From Galaxea fascicularis (lineage: Eukaryota > Cnidaria > Anthozoa > Scleractinia > Euphylliidae), in contig OX419346.1 of the NCBI GenBank assembly GCA_948470475.1, forward strand, positions 12,233,843-12,297,842: a stretch of DNA of 64,000 nt. Direction: 5' to 3'. This document shows positions 12,401 through 27,200 of this stretch, piece after piece. The notes beneath the pieces were generated by a model. That model was not told the DNA's origin and searched no databases. It was given only the letters and a program-made list of their open reading frames with translations. Within the stretch, counting starts at the first letter, position 1; each line of letters starts with the position of its first letter. A program made the translations under genes and the position numbers.

Positions 12401-15400
12401 AACATTGAGAATTGGAAGTAATTGTGGAAAGCCTTTTAGTCGGTTGTAAAGACGAATTTATAGCATCGATATCGATGTTCTGGTGAAATTCTTTTTGAAA
12501 TTACACGCTTCTCGTTTTGGGTCGAGGTGTACCCTTATTTCCTGTCAATACCCGAGCGCATGGGTCGTACTGGGAAATATTGGCCTGAGCTCGTGGCACT
12601 ACGGACCGAGGGAAGCGAGGTCCATACAAAACGACTGAGGGCCAATATTCCCCAGTGTGGCTCGAGCAAGCTAGGTTAGTAAGTAGTTTATTATATGGCA
12701 CTCGGACCAAACGTGTTAATTTTTCTGTTAAAAAGCAGTTCCGGTCACTTGAATTCAAAAGGCTTCCACCCTGACGTGTTTTTGATGGCGCGAGCAACTC
12801 ATTTATTAAACGTTTTATATCATGTCGAATATAAACAAGACTTAAACGGAATTTGACAAAAATCGCAACAGCTTAGTGAATATTTCTTCGCTTTTAAGCG
12901 TCGCTTTATACTGCGCTGAAAACTGGAAATTGTTCCTGGCTTGTACTCTTCTCCATTTCACCTGTTTGCGTTCATAACAAATTTTGAGAAAAGGTTGTAA
13001 CGTTCGGATGCAAGTAGCCTTTTAATTCGTTGACTTTTCATGCCATTAGCTTCAAGGTAGCGGAGAAGACTTTTCATATCAGTAGTCGTCTTCTTATTTG
13101 TGTTTTCAATTTTCTTTTTGTTTATAAAATCGTCTATGGCCTCCTAGCGTTTCAGAGGTTTCTCCAGGATGATAAAATTCACTTGGTGAATGATATTCCT
13201 CGTCTTCAATCCGTTCATGCTGAAATCAGTCTTTTCGGTAGTTTCTTTGTGAAGAATGAGAGTATCTACAGGTTTTTTTTTTCACAGTTTCAGTTGCAAG
13301 TTTTGATTTTGCTGGCTTTCTAAGACAAAAATACACGGCTTATAAACGGTCCTTAATGCAAAATCCCGACCAAGAAATAACCAATAAGAATGCACAGATT
13401 TACCTCAAGACTTCCTTGCCATATATATAATACACCCTATTCTAATATTCTCATGTTTACTGAAATAAGCCCTTGCTGCCTTGTTCAAGGTTTATTTTTT
13501 TCAATTTTGCTCTGAAGAACAGGTCAACCAGAGCTAATATGAATTAGAACAAAAGAATAACAGAATGGGAACCATTTTGAATAAGGTGTGTACTACAACC
13601 CTTCAGGTACCAGCCCTTTTTTATTTCTTGATTGTCCTTGCTTCACTGAACGAGCATGGTTCATCTCAATCATAGAAACCCTATGCAGTGTCTTAGACGA
13701 CTAAATTAGGGAGCTTTAGCAAACTGCCGAAGGCATCGACAACGAGAACGCCAAATAACTGAATTGGCTTGAGGTGGCTTACTACAGTTTTTTTCTGCTA
13801 ACGGCGGCTTGACCGCACTTTCAGTAAGCATTACACTCGAGCTACAGTTACAGTTGAACCGACCAAGGAAACACCTAGGGCAAAATAAAAATGTATTATG
13901 CGTGTTTATCTCGAAATCTAGCCTACGACCCCACCTAAAAATTTCAGGATTTGAAATGTGGATAAAAATAAACATTTAGAGAGAAGAACATAAAATTCTG
14001 TAAGACAATTTTTGCAATCGGGAAAAATTTATAGAATTCTGTCCAACAGATTTTTTTGAAAAAAAATTCTGCATCTCCATTTTGGTGTATTTTGGCAGAT
14101 ACCAAAATTTGAACATAGGTTATACAGCTAATGTGTTGAGTTTCATATGGCCTATGTTTACTGCACCGACTACACCTAAACCCTGTGGAAGGTAGTGACA
14201 TCGTAGTGAATGTGATTTCTTTTAATTTTTTTCACTGTCACTTTAATTTATTCTGGATTTTTGCACGACGCATTTTTTTTCATTTTTGTTCGTGACGTTT
14301 TCCTTCGTCAGCTCTTGTGACTTTAGCTCGCGTGTGATGCTTACACATAATCGCACACAGCAGAAAAAACTGTAGTGAGCCACTTTAATGAGAAATAGGA
14401 ATCACTGCGCGTGCGTTTTACAGTTTTGTACATTTCTTTACCGTCCCCTACAAAACAAAAACGTTAAATGACCAATGTAAAGTTTTCTCGAGAACGTGGG
14501 CGCATGATTGTAAATTTTTGTTTCCTTACTTTAATGCCGTTCATAAAACCTTAGACCGTGGATAGTTCCTCAGCATTTCCATGTTAGACAAATTGGAATA
14601 ATCACGAAACAGTTAGAAAAACGTTTTCGTTGCCGTTGTCGTCGCTGTCGCCGTCGCCGCTGCTAAAGCTCCCTCTAAGGGCTTTGTACAGGACGGCAAA
14701 GAAATGTACAAAACTGTAAAACGCACGTGCATTAAACCTATCGTTTTGTGGCGCTCTTGTTGCCGTTGCCGTGCTCTTTGCTATAGCTCTCTAGTAATTC
14801 ACGAAGAAGTTTCCTGTATTTTTATGTCATTTTTTCTTGAAATAAACTGGTCTGTTCCTGAGAAAACCCGCAGATAAAACTTTCCGTAAAGTAGAACCCA
14901 ATTTGTGACACTACTTCTGTAGGTGTAGGGAGTTGACAAAAATAGTAAGTGGAATATATTAATCAAGGCCTGCCAGCCGTGGAGGTCTGTAGACACGATT
15001 CCTGGAGTTTGTAGATGTAAGCTTGTTTGTATAGAAAATTTAACCAATTTGAGGTCAGTGTTCCACACATACCCTATTCACTCGAAAATAATGAAAACAT
15101 ATGCCTATTTCAAATCAAAACAGCCCAATAACCATACCCTTTGGCGCCATATATACCTGTATATCGGTTTAAACAAGGAAGTTTCAAGTCAATTGTGTTA
15201 CAAAACGTGGGAAGCCATCCAGTTGCCTTCACGTGGTAGAAAATATTGCAAAACCATGGCCAGAGACGATCGCAAAGAAAATTAGGGCACAAATTAGGTG
15301 GCATTCCGTCCTCTAACTACTTTACTCACTTTCTCTATTTTTTTTTTCTTCGCTGATTTCTTTTATGGCAATCTATACTTTTTTGCTGCTTCATTCCCAT

Positions 15401-18400
15401 TATACTTACCGTAGGGTCGAAGGCGAGCTCTAGCTGCAAAAGAAAATGCAACGTCATTTTTTATTATTAAATTGGCAATAGCTTTTAATCAAATCAGTTT
15501 AATTTTATAACTCCAAGGTGCCATTCCTGAAACTTTTATTAGTCAGTCCTTTATTCAACTACTTTTGGCTTACAAAAAAAGTTAGACTTTTTTGGCCTTT
15601 TTTTCTTCAATTTTGCTATAGTTTTGAAATGGTAATAGAACTTAATATAGTCCAATTCGCTTTGTAATCAAACTCAGGATTTACCAAATCGGATGCCCAC
15701 TTTGATCTTGTTATCTCTTGTATGATAAGACCGAATGGGGCTTTATTTAGTCTTGTAACCATTATTTTTTCTATTAAGTCCCGGCCAAACAGTTATAACA
15801 CTCTGACGCAACATATTGTAACATCGTTGTATTGTATTGTGTGGTTCTGTGTTGCCACAACAGATGCCATAGTTAAACGAGACACCTTACAACTTTGTTT
15901 TTCGAAACGGCCACCCTATTGCAAGGTGTTAGATGGCGCATGCTTCGGTGCAAGAGTATTGCGAGAATTTGTACTAACACATTATCCAAAATAGTGAAAC
16001 AGGTGGCCAAACGCGTGCATCATGTTTCGCATGTTGCATGTAGCAATATTACAATAAGCCGCTCTAAAATGTTGCGAGCGTTTGGCCCAGCCTTGATAAA
16101 GCACGCAAGGAAGCCTTCCTTCAGGCACGGCGCGAGGGCACGAAAGAAGTGTAGGGTGAAACACGAGCGACAGGCTCCCTACTCTTTAATGCTCTTGCCA
16201 CTTCGTTGGGTGCTTTATAAACAAAACAGTGCACGGTCTTCCCTTTTTGTCGTTATATAATAAAAAATAAATTATTTGCTGGCAAATAGAATGTGTATGT
16301 CTTTCTTCGGCATATGGTTATATCTTAACTCTATTTTGAGAGGGCCTGGGAAAGGGTAACATACTATTCAATTAGTGCATACCCCCTCTCATGACGCAGT
16401 TGTCATGCAATCGGCAAGACCACATGCTCAGTAGTTATCCCTGGTCAACCTTGTTGTGAAGGCGCGCCTTGGTTTATAGGGGGTAAGCCTAATTTGGCTT
16501 GAAACAAATTTTCTTCTTAAGTTGCGCGCACAGTATGGCGTCCCAGAAGGTACGCGACTGCATCATAACTGACTCGATGTTTTCTTTCAGAAATCCTTTT
16601 CAACAAGAGTCTCATTGAGAAATTCATTCAACAAAAACACCCTTAAGATCTTCTTGTTAATTCTGTGATGAAGCTGTGTTTTATGAACAGTGAAATTTCT
16701 CTTTTGCTTTCTCAAAAATGCGAGTTCTGCAACGATCTAAAAAGCTGCAGGTTGACACTTATCATGATTTAGTTGATTAGGTTTGAACAGAAACTAAAAT
16801 TTTGAACGCGAAAAAATACACTACAATATTCTTTGAAAGAAATTAATGTTTTTCGAACTCCCTCAGCCCAGTTGTTGTCGAGTTTAAAAGTCAGTGGGTT
16901 AAGAAAGCGCTTCTTCTTTCGAGTTTTTAAGTGTACACATGGTCATTACAATTCCAAAATAAAAGACAACTTTTACTCTTTGTGAGATTTATGCAGCATT
17001 TACCAGAATACCACTGATGGGGCCATTCGGGAATCTCTTCTCTGAACACTGCAGTTACTGCTGTTTGGTCTCCTTTTCTTACCTTTATCTGATAAACAAG
17101 CAGACCAAATATTTATGTCACTTAACTTTTACTCGGCACTTGGAATGCGCAAACCAAGGAAACATCAATGGTACGTTTTAGTTTAGTGCTGGCAATGCAA
17201 ATTATTAAAAACTGAACTCCGGAGTTAGATTTCCAGCATTTTCATTGGCTAGCCGGACACAGGTTGTCAGCTCATATACGGAGTGTGACAAATATGGTCA
17301 ATGAACACGTCAGCAAATAAAGAAAGCCGAGTAAAATTTAGAAACCGGCAGCCATTAGCAAAATCATCTCGCAGCAACACTGGAACCGAAATAAAGACGA
17401 AATTGAGGGTTTTAGAATGACAAAAGACCAGATCTGTGCTGAGTTCTTATTTAAACAATTTCCTTGCCGCTCTGAGAAAAGTTCACAGCAGCATTCACTA
17501 CAGGAAATCCTTCGAAGGATCAGTGTTCTTTTGGAACTAAAAATCAACACGGTAAAAGTGGTCTTTTAACTGCACTCGATGCAATGTACCAATTACCAGT
17601 TTCAAACATTTAACTTTTACGAGTGTCACGTTTAGTAAAGACGAGAGGAGTCGCTACTCTAGTTGTTTTTGTTATTCTGCTCGGCTGCGGTTCCAGCTTT
17701 TGTGCCATGCATCAGGTAACCAAAAGCTAATCCCTAAGGTTTCTTGTTTCCGACCAGTTTCGGTGAGGCGATCGATGTCCCAGTTCATGAAAATTAACTG
17801 AAATGATGTCTTCATTTTGATCAAATTCGCACATGGAGCCGTTGTTTGAGTGGATTACATAATGGGCACCATTTGTAAATTTATTTTTTAGACTAAATTT
17901 ATGCCATTTTTTCCTTATTTATAAATCAAGCTGTGTCTTACAAATTAGTTACATATCATGAAGTTTGGTAAAGCAATTGTAAATTTAGTAATGTTTAATA
18001 AACGAGCAGCAGTGTTTTATCGAGCTGAAGGCAAGTGATTTTAGACTTGATAAGTCACGTGCTGCGAGTTTATTGAACGTCTTCAATAACATTCCTAGAG
18101 TATTCCAGTAGAGATGATAACAATGATGCTTTTGTCAACGTTGGAAATTAGCATACGTAAGAAATATTAGGTAGGAAATTATTATGCAAGAAAATCAAAT
18201 CTCACACGTGTTTTTAACTTTTCCTCTACGACCGAAGAGGACGTGCCGTACTATTCCAGAGCTTTTCAGAAGCCAAAAAATGCCGAGAAAGTGAGGAAAT
18301 TAATTCAATATGCTACCCCAAAGTGAACACTTGCAGAGACAAAGTGGTCTTTGAAAATTTTTCGGTAATGACAAAATGGTAGGAAAAACAAAAATCCAGT

Positions 18401-21166
18401 TATCGAGCCTTGTGCCTTCACGACTGACAAGTGCAGTAACTTAATATCAGTATTTTTTATATAAACAATACTAATGAGGATGAAATTTTTATACATAGAA
18501 TACCAATAAGGCAAAATACAATCAGCCCCACTCTCCCCTGGGACTGAAATTAAATGCCACCCCCAGACTTTTAGTTAGACATTATTTTGTTGGGGTATAA
18601 AACACCTGCACGTGACTGATTTTGTTGGACGTAATAGGTTGTTAGGCTCATGATTTATTAATGATTTTTTGAATTATTTATTAATAATGAAGTTTGCCCA
18701 ACGTGAAAATTCATTATTTGTAGATAATGAAATTTCAGGTCATGACAATGATTGTGTGATTTACATATAACGCTTTTTGTTATACTGTGTTAATGTCACG
18801 ATTTACAAATCATGACTTCTGGCTTTTGACCAGCTGGGTGAATTTGTATAGGTAATCGCATGGGGCTGAGTAAAATTAAGGATTTTAAAATCACTTGTGT
18901 TTTCAGAAGTTGCTGAAATTGCCCGAGTCGCAAAATTACTTGTTAAAGACCCATGACGGATCAATATGTTTTGCGCGCGTTAAGTCAAGTCGCGATATTT
19001 TTTGTGAGTCGAAAATTCAAGTGAAGATCGTTGAATCCACAGCAATCCGCTTCCATCCGGCGTTTATGGTGCTTGATTTTACGTTTCGTTGCCCAGAGGA
19101 TTTCACTATTTCACTTGTATGTTGATTTTGATGATTTTTTTGGAATTGCAATAGCTGTAGAGTGAATATGATGAACTCCTAGAAAGCTCTGATCGTTTGG
19201 CATTTTGATGGCCGTACCTTCGCGTAAGTGGAGGCCACGTTTATCTGGTTGTGCCCGTTATATCATGGTACGATCATCTGTGTTTGAACTATGACATGAG
19301 AGGAAAATTACTCTTGGGTTCTTGGAAGCAACGAACTGCCTTTGCTGAGTATCTACTGCATCAAACAGACCACAGAGCATCAAGTTTAGGACCTTGCCAG
19401 AATTCGATGGTTTGTTTATTTCTTATAGCTTTGTTACAATGCTTATGTATCACAGCTTTGTTCATTTTAACAGCCCGTGTGAACGAGATGGAAGGCAGGG
19501 AACATTTGGAGTTACCGAAAATTTTTCTCAAACCTCTTCAATCTTGACGGCTCCGTCTTCCTCCTTCTCGTTATCCGCTACTATTGAGTCATCTTTCGCC
19601 TAAATTTCTCTCCTCCAGAGAGTTTTCCAATAAAGACAGTGATGAACTCATATTGTGCTCTGATCAACCGACAAGCACGCGAAATATTCAAACTTCGGCG
19701 ACCGCATCACACAATGGCGCCTCCTCCTTGTTTGTCAAAACAATAATAGACGCGCGCAAAGCATATTGGTCCGTCATGGGTCTTTAATGAAAGTGAGGGA
19801 AAATTACTGAATTTCTGAATGCGCTCTTTAGTAATCAGTCATAGGAAGCCATTTAAAGTTGACAGAGAATTAATCGCCACAAACGCACAAATGAGCTGAA
19901 TGAAATTTTATTTTTGCACAAAGATACCAGGACATTGACAACCAGGCCTGCTAACAAACTTTCAACCTTGAAAATACAAAATTAGTGCTTCTTTAAACAA
20001 AGTTAAAACGTTCAAGACACTTTCAGATCACCCTGAATCTGATTCTTCGATGAAGATACGCTTGTATCCTCGCCTTACATCACTTGTGCTCTTCTGAACG
20101 GCATAATTCCCGGCGATGTTCAAGGTGACGCTGCAGTGACTGAAATTGTAAACATGGCCGGGAGCACACAAAGATGCAGTGGAATTTGCAGGATAAAGTT
20201 GACCTAAAGCGCCTCTTGAAGGAACAGGACCACTGTTGTCAATGGCTCGTGAAATAATCTGCTGTTCTCGTTCGTCTCCTGAGTCGTAATCGTCAAGCCC
20301 GTTGGCAGATGCGTGGCCTGTGATATTTTTTATTTCACACTTCGGGATACCAGAACTTTTCAGCTTCTTTACCACGGTTTTTCGTGCACTGTGGTTGGTC
20401 AAATTCTTCTCGGGACACAGATCCTTCAGCAGTGAGTTCTTTTTCATGTTTTTCATGATTGTGTTTATGGTGTTTTTTCCCATTGGGGTTTTCTTGTACC
20501 AAACGCTTGAAACCGCCTTGTCGATGACTGTGAGGTAAAACGGACCGCTTTTCTTCATTTTGCTTGGTCGTTTCCCCAGGTATCGTTTGAACAACATGAC
20601 GGGACACCTTTCCTCATTCCCTGTGGCAAACATTTTGGGGGTGACTAGTCTTGTTTTCACGCTAAATCCTCCCTGTCTCGTTTTAGTTGGACCTTCGGCA
20701 AAAGTTAGAAATTCGTTTCCCTCATCGTCGCGTTGTAAAGTGAAATCTTCGACTTTCACTTGGTGGTGTTCTTGTCGCCCTCGTAGGCCAAATTGCTGAG
20801 TGAGCAGCCACCACATGGTGTTAAGTAGAGCTCGTGGAGTTTCTTCTCCAAGCTGGCCGTTCTGCCAGAGGACTTCTTCCTCTTCTTTTGTCAAACTTCT
20901 GGATCGGTTTGGTCGCTGCCCTTTGCCCTGCTCTCGTAATTTCCTGGCCTTCCCTACAAGGACTTTTCTGGAGTTACGAAACTCCCTATGATGATGGACT
21001 TTGGATAGGCTTTTGATTTTAGATATCTCTCCAGTAATGCCTGCATTACTTTTAGGCATTACTTTTTTTCGTAACTCGGCATAAAACTGAGGACATCGCT
21101 CTCGTACTCTTCTAAATTTGCTTTTTTTGCTTTTCCTCGTGTTTTCGTTTTCACTCTTGTCTTTTG

Positions 21167-21210
<44 letters not shown>

Positions 21211-24200
21211 GTTGTTACAGAAAATTTTCAGCAACAACTTTTCGATAGCATAATCTGTTGCTAGGCAACCTCAAAACCAATCATGAGCTAGTAATTTTGC
21301 CCTCTTCTTAAGCAAAATTAAGAAAAATACTCTCTTCGTTGACTAATCAGCATTCAGTAATTTTGCCCTCTATGTTATTATATGATTAATAGCGGAGCTC
21401 CACGCGCACCTTCGGCGCGCGCGGAGCACCATTCCTCACAGCAATTCTCGTTGTTAGTTAAAAAATCGCAGACTTAAAAGGCTAATTGCAGTAAAAACTT
21501 CGTCTTTAATTCAATGTTTATTGACAAATGTTTTTCTGAAACCCATTTGTTTGTCTGTTGTCGTTGCCTACCGATGAAATCATTAACAGTGATGTAAAAA
21601 ATAATACCGCCCACGACTTGCAGTCAACATTCGTAGTTTGCAATATTTGTAGTTGATCGAAGTTAAGAATAAAACCATTCTCAACTATTTGCAGTTGATC
21701 ACCTGAGTTGATTCATGGCTTATCGTGCCGCAGTCACTTTTCTCAGCGAAAAGTTAAGTCAATTTCGCTCAATGTTTTTCGCTGCTATTGTAAAAACGAC
21801 ATCGACGGCAGTTTTCTATCGTCTTTACTCTTTATATAGATCACAAAAATGACACCATAATATTAGTCAAAACAAGGCGAACAAACGCCGACATTACGAC
21901 AAAAACATAATGTGATTTTATCTCGAGGCCCGTCATAGTTAAGTATTTAGGTATGCCGTTGCATGGGGCAAGGAGCATTGTCAATCATAGTAAGTCAATC
22001 AAATGAGGTCAGATGGAATAAAACCGAGGTTATAGGCAAGATCAATTGATCTTGTGGTCCTTCTCTCTTTCATTCCCATCGTGTTAACATCCGAACACAG
22101 ATTTCCGGTACTGTAGAAGAATTTTCCCGCCCCTCCCCATGCTCCGGCCTTCTTTTCAGGCTTTTGTTACCTTTCAAGACGTCCTTGGCTCTTTGCCGAT
22201 ATGGAACCCCTTGTGTGCTGTTTATTATATCAATATTCTTGATGTCGGGTGAAATAAAAGTGTCACTATTGTGGCCAATTTATCCCACATTATCGCAGTT
22301 ATCATTTTATCTCCCGTCAGTCTCGTCAGCAAACTAGTGCGACGTCACGCAGAACTTCGGATCCCATTTCTTTAGAGACACGCGGGTTTCAGGATAAAAG
22401 TACTTTTCTTCTCTCCTGGGTGATGTCGAATAGTACCCACTTTGGGGTTTTACCATTTTGTTTTGTTGTGGAATATTTCGGTTTGATGAGGTTAAAATGT
22501 CACCGATACATGTTAGAAAATTGGTGACTCGGCCAAAATACATAACCGATTGTGGTGTTGTATTTAAAAGTGGTACACTGGGACTGTTAATGTACTTTAG
22601 TGATTTACTCTATTTGTATTGAAATGTAATAAGATGTAATTAAACTGTGATGAAGCAAAGGTTTGTTAATCATTTATACTCGGTCAAATCTATAATCACA
22701 ATACAGAAGTCCTTACTTAACACTGGAGTCCTGGCATTGACATTGTTTTATCTGTAAATGCCTGAGGGCCAGTTTCAGGGAGTACCATTCTCCGTGGTAA
22801 GTGATTTATCAGCCTTGTTGCCAGCAGGGTTGTCCTGATAGTGCAGTGGTCATCACACCCAACTAGTGATCAGGGGGGACGTGGGTTCAGGACAATTACA
22901 GTTTTTCAATTTCTCCAGAGGTTTTCCAGTGTTGGGCTTCCCTTAACTCTCTTTTATATATATATATATAGACTGTTACGAGTTCGTTGTGTTAAGTGAA
23001 GTGAGAAGTGGGTTGTTTGTAGACTAAACAGAACGCAGGGTTGTCGGAACAGCAACAAAGTTATTTATTCCAAAGAAAGTAGTAAACTCCGCACAAGGCT
23101 TCACAATAAGCTCACACTAGGCTTATAAAATTACACTCGACCTTCGTCAAACTTCGATACTCACGGCCTCTGCCAAATGTACACGACCTCTGTCACACTT
23201 CAATAAACACGGCCTCCGCCAACTGTATAAACGACCTCTGTCAACTTCAATAAATACGGCCTCCGCCAAATGTATAAACGACCTCTGTCAACTTCAATAA
23301 ATACGGCCTCCGCCAAATGTATAAACGACCTCTGTCAACTTCAATAAACACGGCCTCCGCCAACTGTATAAACGACCTCTGTCAACTTCAATAAATATGG
23401 CCTCCGCCAAACGCTCTCAGCTCCCAAGTTGCTTCTCTTTACTTTCTTAAGAAAAAAACTAAAGCTTCACCGATCGGCTTATATACCTTACAACAAAAGA
23501 TTCTAGAACTTTCCCACTCGGCTAAATAAAGAAACATTACAATAAGAAACTATTTACAGCTAATACGCAAACGGCTTAAAATAGAATTACTAAATCACGA
23601 TGACACAGCGCTAATTAAATATGCAGACGATTCTAGACACTTCCAGACAGTAACGCGAGTCACGCAATAATTTTCGTAACGTTGACCATGACTTTGGCAA
23701 TGCTGGGAAAATTCCATGATTTATATATCATGACTTTGGCGGCGCTTGGCAAATTCCATGATTGATGTATCATGACTTTTGCCGCACTGGGTAAATTCTA
23801 TGATTTATATATCACGACTTCGGCTACTCTGGCGGCCCAGAACTTCCGTCAATAGCGTGCCAAATGGTAATTTTAATGAAAATCGCTGAAGCTGTTTCTC
23901 GGGCAGTTGGCGACGACCTGAATAAACCTGAACAATTTATTTCTCTGAACCAGCCAACGAGACTGAATTCCTATTCCTCAGGTTCCAAATGCGTTACTTC
24001 CCTAGAATTCGCACAACACGAGGGTGTTAAAGGAATAATGAAATCAAAATATGTTTACTATTAACTAATATTGTCTGACATATTTGTTTGCAATTTTTGG
24101 AGTGCATGCGATCAAGACGACCTTGTCATGCCATATGAGGGGTTGTCATCGAAATTTTCACTGATCCACATCACCGTGGGCTCTACCTCTTTTGTCACGC

Positions 24201-27200
24201 TTGTCACACTGGCCGTTGCTTGCTTTATAAACTGGCACTCGAACTCCAATTTGGTAAGTATGGGATTTATAAGCGTTTTGGGGAGCTATTTGCCACTTCA
24301 GCCGGAGCTGGTGGGTAGAGGCAATCCTCTGAACAAAAACAGAGGTGAAAAACTATTTCACAGCGACTGGATCGCCAAAAGTGTTCGAGCGAGTCATGGC
24401 GATTCACGAGTGAGGTTGTCTTTCTGAGGTTGTCTTACATGGCGATTTTGGCAAGTTTTGGACTTGTAAATAATGCAATTAGAGCAATGTTTCGCCAGAG
24501 GGACTCATAACAAAGATATGAGACTGAAATTGGCGGACTTCCATGCCGCCGGTATGACAGAATTACCCAGAATTCCGTTGGGGCGCGAACGTGAAAATTT
24601 TAGAAAATCGAGAATAGCTGGAATCAAATAGCTTTCCTCTCTGCACTAAAGCAGAAAGTTCTGGTGTTGGCTGAGGTCGTTAAAAACGAACATTTTTGGC
24701 TTTGTAGCAGAACAAGCAGTCATAGGGAAATAGGGAGTTGTGTTCAGTGAATTGGGTGGTAAGAGTGAATGTCAGCATTTATCGAACAACTCACGGCAAA
24801 CCTCAAAGAATCGATTTCGCTCGAACTTTATAGTTTGATAGCGTATTGTGTCCTGAGAATCGCCATATACTAGGTTTGCCTGATATCGTTTTATTTTCGA
24901 GAAATATGCATATTTCGACGACCCCCCGGAAACGGCCGCCTAGACATTCAATTTTAACGCAACTTTGGCGGCCCTCATTGGCAGTTAATGCATCTAATTG
25001 CTGTAAAAACCGGTATAACCGTTCAAATAACCTTTCCTTTGCTGTTTGCTTGACCTTGAGCTTGATTGTTCAATTGCTCCTTGCACAATGATTTTTTCTT
25101 CAGGGCTATATTTTTAATGGGAAAAAGTACTCCTTACAAAAAGTGTGTTTATGAATGTGCTAAACTTTTTGAATCGCTTGAGATCCTGCTCATTGAATGG
25201 CGGATAAATACCCTTTCCAATGATTGAAACACTTCTCTGAGCAAATGTTTGTGTGTAATGCTACGCGACTGCAAAGTTGATCGAAATCGCCGTATGCGTG
25301 ACCTCCAAAGGTCATCAAGTAGGCTAGAATTACACATACCTTGCACGCTTTAGAACGCCCCTGAAATGAAACGAAACTTCAAACGATAGCAAAAAACGAC
25401 AATTCTTAGCTCTGGTGTGAAAATTATAGCGTATTGTGGTGGTATGTTTAGTGAATCGGTTCTTCTCGTCAACTTTTTGAACCGTGTTTATTCTTATCTT
25501 TATGCTGATTCAATAAACAGTTCTTGGTTTGCACGTCACGCTAGTAAAAAAATAAAATCACCAACCCTTCAAGAAACAAAGTCAGAAAATTGACATATTG
25601 TAGAAGAGTTATCAGTAAAAAACGTGTCAAAGTCTCAGGGGTGTGCGATATCCTGTACGCAAAATGTGTCACTTAAAATCAAAGAGTTTAGTATGGAAAC
25701 GACGCCATGTTGGTGTGCAGGTGAAGTACACCAACATATGGCGGTCGGACGCGACTTGAAACATCTGGAGTTAACGTTGGCTATCTCAAACGTTTTCTTC
25801 TCTCTTTTGAGCTTGCAATCATTCATATGCACATTTCTTTTTTCATTTTGGCTGTACAGAAATAAGAAAACACGACCTATTCCACATATATGACACATTT
25901 CTCAGCAGCCATCTAACATAACGTACTGTGAAATAATCTAAAATTCAAACTGCTCAATTTTCAAAACAAAGCAGGCTACCAAGCAGGTATATTTTCGATG
26001 TCTTTGAGGTGCTGAGGAGAAAAACAAAAAAAAATGTTTACTGTTTACTTCTTATTTTTAGGTTTTTATGACGTCACGTGCAAACCAAAAATAGCATATT
26101 CTGATTGAACTGGTACTTTCACTTCTTTAAGCAATAAAACACTCACCTCTGACTGTCTTGAGGGCATCTAAAGGTGCATGTGGTAACCATTCAAATCACA
26201 GGGCATAGTTTTTCTGCTTATGGTTAAATCCTACCCTCCCCTTGTGAGGAAGGAACTGTATCCAAATCCCCATTTCTATTAGGAAGTTGAGCTGGTAAAC
26301 AGTAGAACACCAAAAACTAATCAATATGGAGGTTTGCTGCACGTTCCAATTAATTGCTGGAGGAGTTTGTGGAGAGGACAGCCGTTATTAACGTGTTTTA
26401 AAGATATCTCAAGGTACACGTTAATGTTTTCATTTACTGGTCCAAAGACTGAGGTTAATCTCATAATTTGTCGAGCTGGAATATTTACGGAGTCAGGTAA
26501 GTTGAGTACCATGACCATTTGTCCTCTTCACCGTGCCAAGCTTGGTCTAGGATGGACAAGAGGGGCAAGTAAGAGAGGTAAATTTCCGCCTTCACTCTGC
26601 AATCACGGGAAAAAGAAAGGAAACTGGCCAAAAAGGGAAAGAGGGATCACCCAGACAAAAAGTGAATCAAAAGTGCTATTGTGCAAGACAGGAGGTTTTG
26701 TTCCAGTTGCATTAGGTGAGGTTTTTTAATACCTCAAAGTAAAACTAGAACAGAACCATGAAACAATCATAATTTTTTCTAACGGCAAACAATCAATGCT
26801 ATCCTTCAAATAGTTATCAATAGTTTTCTCTTAGTAGCAAAATGTTTGTGTTATATATATTGTATAGGCATATGTAGAACGTGCAGAGAACTCATACGGA
26901 CAGGAAAAACTGATGGAGATGTACTGATTAAGATGTACCCATAAGGCACGGAAGAGCACTAAAGGAAGTAGCGCCTCTGCACTGCCAGATCCTGAGTACA
27001 AATACAGAGATTTAGAAGAGCATGACAGCCCTGGCGGTCTTTTCATCTGCCCAGAATAAGGACGTACCAAAGCCTTCCAGCGATACTCCTCCTTTCAGAA
27101 CCATCCAGATGTTGGCAAGCACAAATACGTCTTGGAACAAGAAACCTTCCTTGACAAGGTAATGGTGCAATATGCAGAGAAGCTTGAGCAGGGTGCATCT

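Noticed and set aside
22832..22925. Functional tRNA gene
   Set aside because: Only A- and B-box-like motifs; arms do not form a proper cloverleaf.
24071..24427. Plus-strand membrane-like protein (118 codons)
   Set aside because: One hydrophobic stretch only, no homology recognised, no splice support.
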